Assembly: GCA_905198125.1 (NCBI GenBank)
Contig: CAJKBH010000005.1
Coordinates: forward strand, 46,057 to 110,056
Origin: an uncultured Porphyromonadaceae bacterium
GTDB taxonomy: Bacteria; Bacteroidota; Bacteroidia; Bacteroidales; Muribaculaceae
DNA length: 64,000 nucleotides
Direction of reading: 5' to 3'
Below, one piece after another: positions 45,473-54,872 of the stretch. A program made the translations under genes and the position numbers. Each line of letters begins with the position of its first letter. The stretch's first letter is position 1. The notes beneath the pieces are model-generated. The model had not been told where the DNA came from and did not search any database. It saw nothing but the letters and a program-made list of their open reading frames with translations.

Positions 45473-46045
45473 ATGGCTACCTTTAATTTATATGACAGGG
45501 ACTGTGACCTCTCGGCAATAAAGAAGTTTTGCAGAGAGAATGGCCGTATTGTCCATTATTCTAAAGATGATGTCTTTGTCCAGCAAGGGTGTGTAGGCAA
45601 ATATCTCGGAGTCGTGGAATCGGGGTATTTCAAATACACTACACTCACCTCATCGGGAAATGACGCTGTCGTAGGATTCGCTTTCGAGGGAGAAATTGTA
45701 GCTGATTACTATAACTCATTCCACGGTATTCCATCTGAAGTCACTATAAAATCAGGAACCGACAGTCAGGTATCTCAAATAAGAACTCCGGAGGCGCGAA
45801 ACGTGTTTTACGCATCGTTTGACGGTAATCTTTCTGCTGTGAATGGCGCGCTGTTCAGCGAGATTTATTCACGCCATCTTGAACTATACCGCAAGACACC
45901 GACAGAGAGATACCTTGACCTGATAACACTATATCCTCAGATTTTAGATGTCGTTTCGTTGCGCGACATAGCCTCATATCTGCTCGTCACACCAGTATAC
46001 CTTAGCCGCATCCGAAAAAATCTCGCAAAAAAATCCGGCGAATAA
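45473..46045 (+). CDS. Crp/Fnr family regulator
   Basis: A 190-residue regulator with an N-terminal cyclic-nucleotide-binding-type beta roll (IVHYSKDDVFVQQGCVGKYL, VVESGYFKYTTL, FEGEIVADYYN) and a C-terminal winged helix (SLRDIASYLLVTPVYLSRIRK, with its recognition helix). The cyclic-nucleotide phosphate-binding RxA motif is not clear, so the ligand may be something else or none. A gap of 60 bases separates it from a run of secreted-protein genes on the same strand; co-transcription is possible. AT-rich compared with the core genes. Confidence 0.82.
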   Translation: MATFNLYDRDCDLSAIKKFCRENGRIVHYSKDDVFVQQGCVGKYLGVVESGYFKYTTLTSSGNDAVVGFAFEGEIVADYYNSFHGIPSEVTIKSGTDSQVSQIRTPEARNVFYASFDGNLSAVNGALFSEIYSRHLELYRKTPTERYLDLITLYPQILDVVSLRDIASYLLVTPVYLSRIRKNLAKKSGE

Positions 46046-46105
46046 AACTTGTTTTATCCCGAAATCATATTTTCTGCCGAACTTTGCCAATAAAAAAATT
46101 GGCAA

Positions 46106-47083
46106 ATGAAAAATCGAATACTCAAAACAATCTTAATCGCATTGGTTGCGCTGCCGTTTATGGCATTCGCAGATGAACCTCAGCCACCGGCACCAAGCGA
46201 ACCGGACGGAGTCATCGGAGGCCATGAATATGTGGATCTTGGACTTCCAAGCGGCACATTATGGGCAACATATAATGTAGGTGCGACTTCCCCTTATGAA
46301 AAAGGTTGGTACTTTGCATGGGGAGAAATGGAGCCTCGCGAAGATTTCTCATGGGAAAGCTATAAGTTCTTTAAAGGGTATGAAGTGGATCCGAACAATG
46401 GCGAATGGGCTGTCCTTGAAAACATAGGCTCTGACATCAGCGGAACCGAATATGATGCGGCGCGCTATCAATGGGGCAACGGCTGGAGGCTTCCAAATGA
46501 ACAGGAAAGCTATGAGTTACGGATGTTATGCTGGAGCAACGGATCGTCTGAAGAAAATGGTGTGCGGGGCGTAAGGATATATGGGCCAAATGAACACAGC
46601 ATATTCTTGCCTGTATGCGGGTTTGGTTTATGGTATGGCGAACCGGATCCTTTTTACAATACTGATGGAGCCTATTGGACTGGGGTTGAAATGCCGGAGT
46701 GTGGTTATAACGGCAGACCTATTGAACCCAGCAATATAGCCAAGTCTATGTTGGTGGATTTAACCGGTTTTACCAGAGCATCATCACGGAAAGCTTACGG
46801 TCTAAACATTCGTGCGGTAGTCAATCCTAAAGAGGCGGGAATTGCAAATGTAGTTTCGGACAATGGAAAAGTCCGTCTGACCTACCGCAATGGCTATGTT
46901 CATATATCAGGCAATCATTCCGAAGGAATAATAAAGGTATTTGACCTTTCCGGACGAATGACCTGTTCGGGTTCCGTCGTGGATGGTACTTGTAAGTTGC
47001 CGGAACTGGCAGACGGCGTATACCTTATTTCGTATGCCGATAAGGGAAGCATCATAGCAACTCAGAAATTAACAATCAAATAA
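46106..47083 (+). CDS. FISUMP-domain secreted protein with type IX-like tail
   Basis: A 325-residue exported protein. The signal peptide is about 22 residues (MKNRILKTILIALVALPFMA). The FISUMP-type core starts with the diagnostic GHEYVDLGLPSGTLWAT and NVGATSP, then WGNGWRLPNEQESYEL. The C-terminal 80 residues form a sorting-like domain (FDLSGRMTCSGSV, ADGVYLISY, ATQKLTIK). FISUMP proteins are common in Bacteroidales and largely uncharacterised. The next gene starts eight bases after its stop, giving an operon of secreted proteins. Confidence 0.83.
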   Translation: MKNRILKTILIALVALPFMAFADEPQPPAPSEPDGVIGGHEYVDLGLPSGTLWATYNVGATSPYEKGWYFAWGEMEPREDFSWESYKFFKGYEVDPNNGEWAVLENIGSDISGTEYDAARYQWGNGWRLPNEQESYELRMLCWSNGSSEENGVRGVRIYGPNEHSIFLPVCGFGLWYGEPDPFYNTDGAYWTGVEMPECGYNGRPIEPSNIAKSMLVDLTGFTRASSRKAYGLNIRAVVNPKEAGIANVVSDNGKVRLTYRNGYVHISGNHSEGIIKVFDLSGRMTCSGSVVDGTCKLPELADGVYLISYADKGSIIATQKLTIK

Positions 47084-47091
47084 ATCACATC

Positions 47092-48299
47092 ATGAAAAAT
47101 CTCCTTCTTGCTCTGGTGAGCATCGTTTCATGTGTACTGCCGATGACGGCGGCTTCTCCGCTGCTGCCGGAATCATGCACGGACAGCGACAGGCCTTTCA
47201 CCCGTCCCCTTGATGAGATAGGCTTTTATTTCGATGGTGGCATCAAACTGCTTGACGGTGCTAAAGCAGTCGTAATATGCGGCGATGAGACTGTGGCAAC
47301 CGCCTCTCGTATGGAAGTGAGCAACTACACTTCCTCCAAAAGAACTCAAGGTACATTGGCAATCTTCTTCGACGGACAGATTCTCCCGAAAGGGAAAGAG
47401 TACACTCTGAAAGTCGCCGCCGCTTCCATCGCGTCTGAAACCGACGGCACAAAAAACACCGAGTTCACTCAGTCGTTCTCCGTTCCGGAAAACCTCGGCC
47501 CGGCGCACTTCGATGTCGAGGATGGCGTAACCATCGCCAAGACATCTCGCTACGGAGGAGGTTTATATCCCTGCTATTGGAGAATAGAAACCGAGGCAGC
47601 CGGGGAACCTTCATTCATCCTTTATCGAGAAGGCGTAGCTGTCAGAGAGTTTCCCGCTTATGTCACATGGGACTGGGATTTAGGTCAGGCATACCCCAAG
47701 GTTGAGGAAGAAATGTGCTTCGAGAAAGAGTGCATTATTCCCTCGTACTTCCGGCAGGGAGCGCACACGCGATGTACCGCGACGACATTGTCAACGAAGA
47801 AGTAGTCCTTAACTTCATCGGTGGCTATGAGGAAACCGTTCCTCCGCTGAACTATGTATGGTGCAGTCTGTTTACTGACCATTCGGATGTCCTTAACATT
47901 GTAACTTTCACATACGGCCGGCCCGTACGCGTGGCCGAGGGCGCAAAACTGCAACTGTGGGAGATTGAAAACAATACATTGGCAAGTGAGGCAGACGCAT
48001 ATCTTGACATACAGGCTAACTGCTGGAATGTATGCGCCGACTTCGGGGGATTTCAGATGCAACCCGAAAAAGGGTATACCTTTGTAATTCCCGAAGGTGC
48101 TGTAATCGCAGAGAATGGCGATCCCGTTGTAAATCCACGTCATGCCATTGCCCTGAACGGCAGCAGCGGCATCGAAAATATCTCAATAGAAGATAAGGAT
48201 TGCGATGCCCCCGTATATGATTTGTTCGGCAGAAAAGTATATGTTCCGCAGCCCGGCACCATTTACATTAAATCCGGCAAAAAGGTTCTGATTAAATGA
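47092..48299 (+). pseudogene. Frameshifted secreted protein with type IX-like tail (one-base deletion)
   Basis: Two frames overlap: 47092-47805 (237 residues with signal peptide) and one continuing to 48299 that lacks a proper start. The homologous content runs from the first into the second around 47729-47731. Restoring one base turns FEKE plus out-of-frame residues into FEKE-VHYSLVLPAGS and yields one protein of 402 residues. Both halves share a repeat (FDGGIKLLDGAKAVVICG in the first, TYGRPVRVAEGAKLQLWE in the second), and it ends in a sorting-type tail (YDLFGRKVYVPQPGTIYIKSGKKV). It could be a real mutation, phase variation or a sequence error. Without correction the tail needed for secretion is lost from the first product. 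Confidence 0.75.
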
Positions 48300-48805
48300 G
48301 ATGTCTATCGTTTTTTGTTCTCTCGTCATTGTTGTTGCTGTGTTCCTGCAACAACAATGACGAACCACCGACAGAAACTATGTTGTCGGTTTCAGAAGCG
48401 TATATACCTTGTACTGTATCCTTTAATGTTAATGACACCGAATTTGTAAACAAGATAAAGGAATGGTCTGACAAAAAGTATATTGTCAACGACTTGTCAG
48501 AACTTCCGGATGACCCGTTAGGCTTTTCCGATGCCTATAAAAAGATGGATTTCAATCAATATACCTTATTGATAACTTACGACATCCATAACTGGGAAAT
48601 TGATACCTACCGCAACCGATACTATTTCGACAACATTGAAAGAACTTACAACTGGGCGATATGTGTAGGGACATCCACTGTTCCCGATGACAATGCGGAA
48701 ACATGGTATTTTACCCGATACGCTATTTTAGTCAAAAAATTACCCCAAGATGCCAAAATTAAGATGTGGTTTTCTTTGGGTGCCATAAACTGGGATTTTA
48801 GATAA
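48296..48805 (+). CDS. Small lipoprotein of unknown function
   Basis: A 169-residue lipoprotein; the signal peptide has a lipobox ending LLCSC (Cys about residue 18) followed by NNNDEPP, a typical surface-directed Asn/Asp-rich tether. The rest has alternating strands (YTLLITYDIHNWEI, WYFTRYAILVKKL) and no family I recognise. Its start overlaps the stop of the frameshifted gene by four bases (ATGA), so it is translationally linked. A strong terminator follows. Confidence 0.72.
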   Translation: MRCLSFFVLSSLLLLCSCNNNDEPPTETMLSVSEAYIPCTVSFNVNDTEFVNKIKEWSDKKYIVNDLSELPDDPLGFSDAYKKMDFNQYTLLITYDIHNWEIDTYRNRYYFDNIERTYNWAICVGTSTVPDDNAETWYFTRYAILVKKLPQDAKIKMWFSLGAINWDFR

Positions 48806-48881
48806 TACACAGCACATCATTCGTGTATCTATACTTAATCTCATGTCTGTAAGTAATAAGATACATTTCAAGAGTATAGAA

Positions 48882-48918
48882 GCGAGCCACAAGTTTTTTG
48901 CCTGTGGCTCGCTTTTTG
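48882..48918 (+). terminator. Terminator ending the FISUMP operon
   Basis: GCGAGCCACA and TGTGGCTCGC form a perfect 10-base stem with an 11-base loop, followed by TTTTT. Confidence 0.88.
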
Positions 48919-49001
48919 CATAATTAATTCCGATGCCTCTTTTCACCGTCTGTGTCAGCCGTTGCCATTGGTCTTTGAGCCATACGCTTTTTTCTCTAAG
49001 T

Positions 49002-49032
49002 TTTGATAATTCGTCGGAAAGAATTATCTTTG
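49002..49032 (+). promoter_or_regulatory. Promoter of the AAA-ATPase gene (decides its start)
   Basis: TTTG at 49002-49005, a 19-base gap and TATCTTTG at 49025-49032. It sits inside the 5' open extension, so the ATG at 49059 is the true start. Confidence 0.8.
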
Positions 49033-49058
49033 TAGTGCTGAACAAAAACAGTCTGAAT

Positions 49059-50606
49059 ATGGCAGTGAAATACCCGATAGGCATCCAGACTTTCGAGAAA
49101 CTGATCTCGGAAGGTTTCGTGTATGTCGACAAGACTGAATATATTCAAGAGCTTGTAACTGTCCCGGGGTTTTATTTTCTATGCAGGCCCAGAAGGTTCG
49201 GAAAGTCATTGCTGCTATCCACAATCCGCGCTTTTTTCGAAGGCAAACAGGAGTTGTTCAAGGGTCTGGCCATAAGCCTTTATGAGCATGACTGGATATC
49301 ACATCCCGTTCTGCATTTTGACCTGAATGCCTGGCAATATATAGACGAGGGAAGTCTGGAACAGCAACTCAACAAGACTTTTGAATATTGGGAGGCCCAA
49401 TATGGCACCGAAAAACAGAAACGTAGTTTTTCAGAGCGATTTGAATATATAATCAAAAGGGCACATACACTTTCAGGACAGAAGGTGGTCATATTGGTTG
49501 ACGAATATGACAAACCACTGCTTGACACGGCAGCGAATCCTTCGTTGCAGGAAAGTTACCGTACACTGCTCAAATCTGTATATGGCAATCTTAAGAGCAT
49601 GGATGCCCATATAGAGTTCGCCATGCTTACGGGTGTCACCCGGTTTGGCAAACTGAGCATCTTCAGCGACCTGAACAATCTGAACGACATTTCAATGACT
49701 CCCAGGTATAGTGCAATATGCGGCATTACACTTGATGAAATCCATACTTATTTCCGCGAGGGAGTGAAAGAGCTTGCCGGGAAGAAGAACCTGACTGTAG
49801 AGGAAACATACATTCAATTGGCTAAATATTACGACGGCTATCATTTCTCGGAGGAATCGCCTGACATCTACAATCCTTTCAGTCTGTTGAATGCCCTTTA
49901 CGCATGCAATTTCGGTTCATATTGGTTTGCCACAGGCACTCCGACGTTCCTTATAGAGATGATCAAGCGCGACAAGATGCCTCTGCGCGACTTCAATCAC
50001 TATGAAGTCGACCCCGAGCAGTTGCTATCCATTACGGGCAGTCTTGATGATCCTATACCGGTGCTATATCAGGCAGGATACCTCACCATCAAAGGCCATA
50101 ACGAGGAATTCGGCACAGTTAAGCTTGGCTATCCCAATCTGGAAGTAGAGCGTGGGTTCCTAAGCAATCTTTTCGCGTACTATACACCTGAAAAACGGTC
50201 GGCTACATTCATTCAGCATTTTGTCACCGATTTACGCAAGGGGAATGTCGACTCGTTCATGATCAGGTTGCAAAGCCTCTTCAGCGGCTATCATTACAGT
50301 CAGATGGATCTTGGGGGCCTTGAACTGCATTATCGCAATGTGATTTACCTGGTGATGAAACTGATGGGATTCTATACGGAAGCCGAGCTGCAGACTGCAT
50401 CGGGACGCATCGATTTGTTTGTAGGTACGGCAGACTATCTGTACCTGTTCGAATTCAAACTTAACCATTCGGCTCAAGAAGCCATGGATCAGATCAACCA
50501 TCGTGACTATCTGCTTCCTTTCCGTGCCGATGACCGGAAAATAGTGAAGATTGGCGCCAACTTTGATGATGGCATTCGTTCTATATCAGACTGGATTGTG
50601 GAATGA
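49059..50606 (+). CDS. AAA-ATPase-like protein with PD-(D/E)XK nuclease-type C-terminus
   Basis: A 515-residue cytosolic protein of the large Bacteroidales AAA-ATPase/DUF1703 family. The start motif YPIGIQTFEKLISEGFVYVDKT leads into Walker A PRRFGKSLLLS, Walker B VVILVDEYDKPLL and a sensor segment MLTGVTRFGKLSIFSDLNNL. The C-terminal third holds a PD-(D/E)XK core (GRIDLFVG then YLYLFEFKLN), the pattern Asp, then Glu-x-Lys. The family often occurs in many genomic copies, and its role is unknown; mobile-element or defence links have been suggested but not shown. It is flanked by terminators and has its own promoter, a self-contained unit. Confidence 0.87.
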   Translation: MAVKYPIGIQTFEKLISEGFVYVDKTEYIQELVTVPGFYFLCRPRRFGKSLLLSTIRAFFEGKQELFKGLAISLYEHDWISHPVLHFDLNAWQYIDEGSLEQQLNKTFEYWEAQYGTEKQKRSFSERFEYIIKRAHTLSGQKVVILVDEYDKPLLDTAANPSLQESYRTLLKSVYGNLKSMDAHIEFAMLTGVTRFGKLSIFSDLNNLNDISMTPRYSAICGITLDEIHTYFREGVKELAGKKNLTVEETYIQLAKYYDGYHFSEESPDIYNPFSLLNALYACNFGSYWFATGTPTFLIEMIKRDKMPLRDFNHYEVDPEQLLSITGSLDDPIPVLYQAGYLTIKGHNEEFGTVKLGYPNLEVERGFLSNLFAYYTPEKRSATFIQHFVTDLRKGNVDSFMIRLQSLFSGYHYSQMDLGGLELHYRNVIYLVMKLMGFYTEAELQTASGRIDLFVGTADYLYLFEFKLNHSAQEAMDQINHRDYLLPFRADDRKIVKIGANFDDGIRSISDWIVE

Positions 50607-50633
50607 CATGCTTAAATAGATTGTTAAAAAAGA

Positions 50634-50661
50634 AAAGAGTTCTGTTGAGTCAGAACTCTTT
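50634..50661. terminator. Bidirectional terminator between the AAA-ATPase and CotH genes
   Basis: AAAGAGTTCTG and CAGAACTCTTT form a perfect 11-base stem with a 6-base loop between convergent genes. Confidence 0.88.
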
Positions 50662-50686
50662 ATAAAAATGCTTTAACACTTGGATG

Positions 50687-52279
50687 TTATTTGGCAATGA
50701 ATCGGATCGATTTGTTGCCTTTGACCATGATGTAGACGGAGCCTTTACGGGGCGAGTCGACGCGGATGCCCTGCAGGTTATAGAATACGGCGGGAGTGTC
50801 GTCATCGGGGTCGACAGCGGGCAACTGGATCGAGGAACCGTCTCCCTTGGCGTAGTCGGGGAGGGGAGAGGCGGGTGTCGTGTCGCGCTCAGGCTCGGAG
50901 GGATTGGAAACGGAGGTGAAGTCGCCGAACTGCGACTTAAGCCACTCTACCTTCGCGTTGAGGTGATTGACGGCTTTGTCGCGGCGTGAGGCCATATCGC
51001 TGTTGTCGGCCACGTCCTGGGCACCGGAATAGTCGGGACGAGGAGCGTCTTTCCAGCGACGGCGGTCGGCTTTGGCGGCTTCGGCTATATGTGTCACGTA
51101 TGTATCGATGTCCTCGATGATACCTTTATAGCCTGTATTCATGAACCACATCCAGGTGTCGCGCACTTTGTCGTTGAACGTGGCGTTGGCGCGCATCGAG
51201 GGAATCCAGGTGTTGCCGAAGGGGTCGCAGTCGTACAGGAACCGGTCGGTGCTGCCGTTGAAGCCGTTGCCGAAATCCCACAGCGGCGAGAAATGCCACT
51301 TCTGACCCTCGCCACGGTCGCGGTACAGGTAGGTGGAGCCGTGATACGACTCGGTATGCGACATGATTTCCTCCACTACGTAATACCTGGCGGCATCGTC
51401 AAGGTCCATGTAGCTCCAGAGTTGGTCGGAATTGGCGCCCACGAAGTCGTTCATGGCTGTGAACTGGTCGGTTACGAACCGGCGCTGCAGTTCTGAATAT
51501 TTCTCGGGAGTGTCCCATGTGATGCGCAACTTGTCAAGCCATTGGTTCGATACGCACGATTTCTCGTCCATGCGTATCTGATTGTCCTCGTCGTAGTTGT
51601 CAAGTTCTACCAAATAGCCTCCGGATACCAGTTCCGGGTCCGAGACGTTGTCGTCAAGTTCCGCGATGTTCACGCGGTCCTTTTCAATGCGTATACTTTC
51701 TGTCAGGAAATACAGGCCGCGGTAATCGCCGTTGATCACCAGTTCCACAGGCTGCTGGTCCGGAGTCCAGGGCAGCCCGATGCGGCGCCCGAGGTTGAAG
51801 CCCGTGAAATTGCGCAGATAACCGAAATTATCGTCGGCATGAGCCAGCAATGCGAAATGCTTGCTTTGGGACAGACCCAACAGCTTCTGCTTGGAACCGA
51901 GTTTGAGCTTGAACGGCTTCTTGGCGAAGGCCTGTCGGGTATAATTGCCTCGGGCCTTGATTTCAAGAGGCAGCGGCTCGGACTCGCTTCCGATGGATTC
52001 CGCTCCTAAGTCGGCAAGCCACTGACAGCCGTTCAGGTCAAGCCAGTACCGGCCCGGGAAATAATTCTTGTGGCCGAGGTTGCGGTCTGTCACTTCGTTG
52101 TCCAAGGAGCCGTCGGCTTTGTAGACATTGATGTACAGCACGGGCAACGTGCCGGAAATCTGTTGAGAGGCGGCAGTGTTCATCCGTGTGTTCTCGGTAT
52201 TGCCGGCGTACATGGGACCGGTTGAGGCAAGGGCCAACAGTAGCCCTGACATAAGGTTGTTGAATTTAACGTTTTTCAT
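50687..52279 (-). CDS. CotH-kinase family secreted protein
   Basis: An exported protein of about 530 residues with a CotH-type kinase fold: RGNYTRQAFAKKPFKLKL, LGLSQSKHFALLAHADD, FTGFNLGRRIGLPWTPD, then GDYRGLYFLTESIRIEK and the later LWDFGNGFNG. CotH proteins in spore coats phosphorylate proteins; here it is probably extracellular. The frame extends to 52315, but the ATG at 52279 gives a clean signal peptide (MKNVKFNNLMSGLLLALAST). The C-terminus (VFYNLQGIRVDSPRKGSVYI) resembles other sorting-type tails in this window. It is transcribed alone. Confidence 0.85.
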   Translation of the reverse strand: MKNVKFNNLMSGLLLALASTGPMYAGNTENTRMNTAASQQISGTLPVLYINVYKADGSLDNEVTDRNLGHKNYFPGRYWLDLNGCQWLADLGAESIGSESEPLPLEIKARGNYTRQAFAKKPFKLKLGSKQKLLGLSQSKHFALLAHADDNFGYLRNFTGFNLGRRIGLPWTPDQQPVELVINGDYRGLYFLTESIRIEKDRVNIAELDDNVSDPELVSGGYLVELDNYDEDNQIRMDEKSCVSNQWLDKLRITWDTPEKYSELQRRFVTDQFTAMNDFVGANSDQLWSYMDLDDAARYYVVEEIMSHTESYHGSTYLYRDRGEGQKWHFSPLWDFGNGFNGSTDRFLYDCDPFGNTWIPSMRANATFNDKVRDTWMWFMNTGYKGIIEDIDTYVTHIAEAAKADRRRWKDAPRPDYSGAQDVADNSDMASRRDKAVNHLNAKVEWLKSQFGDFTSVSNPSEPERDTTPASPLPDYAKGDGSSIQLPAVDPDDDTPAVFYNLQGIRVDSPRKGSVYIMVKGNKSIRFIAK

Positions 52280-52472
52280 TTTAACAATTGCAGGAATACG
52301 GCAATGCAAAAGCATGCTTTGAAATTTAACGGAAATATGGCCCTATAATTATTATTTATTCAAAATATATATGCTGTTATGGCGTTGAGATATTATGGAG
52401 GACTCCGTAATGGGTCCGGGAAAATACACTCAATATAACAGAACCTAATACCAACGAAAAAACTGCAAAGCA

Positions 52473-53717
52473 ATGGCAAAAGTAAAACCGTTCAAAGGCG
52501 TTCGGCCGCCCCGAGAGTTAGTGGAGCAGGTTGCAAGCCGTCCGTACGACGTATTGAACAGCGAGGAGGCCCGCGCCGAGGCCGCCGGGAATCCCATGAG
52601 CCTGTACCATATCATCAAGCCGGAAATAGACTTCGAGCCGGGTATGGACGAGCATGACGCCCGCGTGTACGACAAGGCCGTGGAGAACTTCCGTATGTTC
52701 CAGGACAAGGGCTGGCTGCGTCAGGACGAGAAGGAGAACTATTACATATATGCCCAGACCATGGACGGGCGCACGCAGTATGGATTCGTAGTGGCCGCCT
52801 GGGTGCCCGATTACATGGAGGGTCGCATCAAGAAGCATGAGCTGACCCGCCGCGACAAGGAGGAGGACCGTATGAAGCACGTGCGTTGCAACAACGCAAA
52901 TGTGGAGCCGGTGTTCTTCGCATTCCCCGACAACGATGCGCTGGAACAGATAATCCGTGACGTGACGGCAGGCGAACCGGAGTATGACTTCACGGCTCCC
53001 GACGGCTTCGGCCACACTCTGTGGATTATTTCCGACCCCGGGGTGATAGAGAAGGTGACAGAGGAATTCGGCAAAATCCCCAACATGTACATTGCCGACG
53101 GACATCATCGCTCGGCGGCGGCTGCACTGGTGGGTGCTGAAAAGGCCAAGAACAACCCCAACCATACTGGCGACGAGGAGTACAACTACTTCATGGCCGT
53201 AGCCTTCCCCGCATCGCATCTGCGCGTGATAGACTATAACCGCGTGGTGCGCGACCTGAACGGCATGACTCCCGCCGAGTTCCTGACACGCCTGGGCGAG
53301 AATTTCATCGTGGAGGAAAAGGGCGCCGAAACCTATCATCCGACGGGACTGCACAATTTCGCCCTATATCTCGACGGCAAATGGTACTCGCTGACGGCCA
53401 GGCCCGGCACATACAACGACGACGATCCGATCGGCGTGCTGGACGTGACCGTGTCGAGCGATCTGATACTGCGCGACCTGTTGGGCATCACCGACCTCCG
53501 TTCCGACAAGCGCATAGACTTCGTGGGCGGCATCCGCGGCCTGGAGGAACTGAAGCGCCGCGTGGATTCGGGCGAGATGGCAATGGCCCTGGCTCTGTAC
53601 CCCGTGACGATGAAGCAGATAATGGACATTGCCGACACCGGCAACATCATGCCGCCCAAAACCACCTGGTTCGAGCCTAAGCTCAGAAGCGGGCTGATAA
53701 TACACAAACTGGATTGA
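52473..53717 (+). CDS. DUF1015 family protein
   Basis: A 414-residue cytosolic protein of the conserved DUF1015 family, with its opening signature PFKGVRPPRELVEQVASRPYDVL and the core IADGHHRSAAAALV. Many genomes place it beside serine-synthesis genes, but here the next gene is a secreted hydrolase. Function unknown. The following gene's TTG start overlaps its stop codon, so both are probably read from one transcript. Confidence 0.88.
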   Translation: MAKVKPFKGVRPPRELVEQVASRPYDVLNSEEARAEAAGNPMSLYHIIKPEIDFEPGMDEHDARVYDKAVENFRMFQDKGWLRQDEKENYYIYAQTMDGRTQYGFVVAAWVPDYMEGRIKKHELTRRDKEEDRMKHVRCNNANVEPVFFAFPDNDALEQIIRDVTAGEPEYDFTAPDGFGHTLWIISDPGVIEKVTEEFGKIPNMYIADGHHRSAAAALVGAEKAKNNPNHTGDEEYNYFMAVAFPASHLRVIDYNRVVRDLNGMTPAEFLTRLGENFIVEEKGAETYHPTGLHNFALYLDGKWYSLTARPGTYNDDDPIGVLDVTVSSDLILRDLLGITDLRSDKRIDFVGGIRGLEELKRRVDSGEMAMALALYPVTMKQIMDIADTGNIMPPKTTWFEPKLRSGLIIHKLD

Positions 53718-54871
53718 ATATACTGAACTTAAAAAAAGTAAAGAGACTGATAATTGCAGGCATGTTGCTCACGGGGCTGACGGCTCCGCGAGCCATGGCC
53801 TGCACGTCCGCCATAATAAGCGCCTCGGCCAACCCGTCGGGTCGCCCCATCCTGTGGAAACACCGCGACACCAGCAATGTCGACAACAAGGTGGAATATG
53901 TGGCGCCGCATGGTTCTGACTACGGCTATACGGCACTGTTCAACGCCCAGGACCGCGACCTGAAGGAAGCGTGGATGGGGATGAACGATGCGGGATTCGC
54001 CGTGATGAACACCGCGTCGTACAACATCAAGGACGACAAGGTGCCGGCCAAGAAGATGGACAAGGAGGGCATACTGATGACCAAGGCCCTCAGGACCTGC
54101 CGCACGGTTGACGATTTCGCACGTCTGCTCGACACATACAGGCGGCCTATGGGCGTGGAAGCCAATTTCGGCGTGATAGACGCATCGGGCAACGGAGCAT
54201 ATTTCGAGACGAACAATCATTCATACGTACGTTATGACCTGAAGGATGCGCCGCAGGGCGTGTTGGTCCGCACCAACTACAGCCATTCCGGCCGTCCAAA
54301 CGAGGGGTACGGACAGATGCGCGAGGCCAACGCCGTGGCACAGCTCGTCCCATACGCCGATGAAGGTGCGGTTACACCCGAAGTGCTGACGGAGGTTTTG
54401 AGCCGGTCGTTCTACCATGACGGCCGCAAGCAGGATGTATTATATGGCACGGAACTGAAAGTATTGGACGAGGATTTTATTCCCCGTTACAAATCGACGG
54501 CGACTGTAGCCATAGAGGGCTGCAAGCCTATGAACCCCGACAGCGTGACTCCCGAGCTGGTACGTAAGCAGTATATAATGTGGACCGGACTTGGTTATCC
54601 GCCGGTGTCCGTGATAAAGGCCGTGCGCAACTGCCCGGAGGGTATCGATGCCGGACTGAGAGGCACCGGAGCGGACGGGCACTCGCCATTGGCAGATGAA
54701 GCCAAGCGTAAACGCGATGATGTGTTTGACCTGACGGTGGCAAAGGGAAAACCGTACATAGAGATCGGCAAACTTCACAACGCAGAAGGCACCGGTTATA
54801 TACAGCAGGTGCGCGAGGCCAACCATCAGACGTATGTCCGCGAGTCGGCTGCGAGGGATGCCGAACAATGA
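53714..54871 (+). CDS. C45-like N-terminal-nucleophile hydrolase, exported
   Basis: A 385-residue hydrolase related to acyl-CoA:6-aminopenicillanate acyltransferase (peptidase C45 family) and other linear amidases. The signal peptide KKVKRLIIAGMLLTGLTAPR ends at AMA, directly before Cys30 (ACTSAIISASANPSGRP), which would become the N-terminal nucleophile after processing. ILWKHRDTS supports the family. The start is TTG at 53714, overlapping the previous stop; the next ATG (53762) would cut the charged part of the signal peptide, so TTG is preferred. Substrate unknown; amides or acylated peptides in the periplasm are plausible. Confidence 0.8.
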   Translation: MNILNLKKVKRLIIAGMLLTGLTAPRAMACTSAIISASANPSGRPILWKHRDTSNVDNKVEYVAPHGSDYGYTALFNAQDRDLKEAWMGMNDAGFAVMNTASYNIKDDKVPAKKMDKEGILMTKALRTCRTVDDFARLLDTYRRPMGVEANFGVIDASGNGAYFETNNHSYVRYDLKDAPQGVLVRTNYSHSGRPNEGYGQMREANAVAQLVPYADEGAVTPEVLTEVLSRSFYHDGRKQDVLYGTELKVLDEDFIPRYKSTATVAIEGCKPMNPDSVTPELVRKQYIMWTGLGYPPVSVIKAVRNCPEGIDAGLRGTGADGHSPLADEAKRKRDDVFDLTVAKGKPYIEIGKLHNAEGTGYIQQVREANHQTYVRESAARDAEQ

Positions 54872-54872
54872 T

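Noticed and set aside
48933..49058. Upstream 42-residue extension of the AAA-ATPase
   Set aside because: The promoter TATCTTTG and the expected transcript start fall within it, and the family starts at YPIG.
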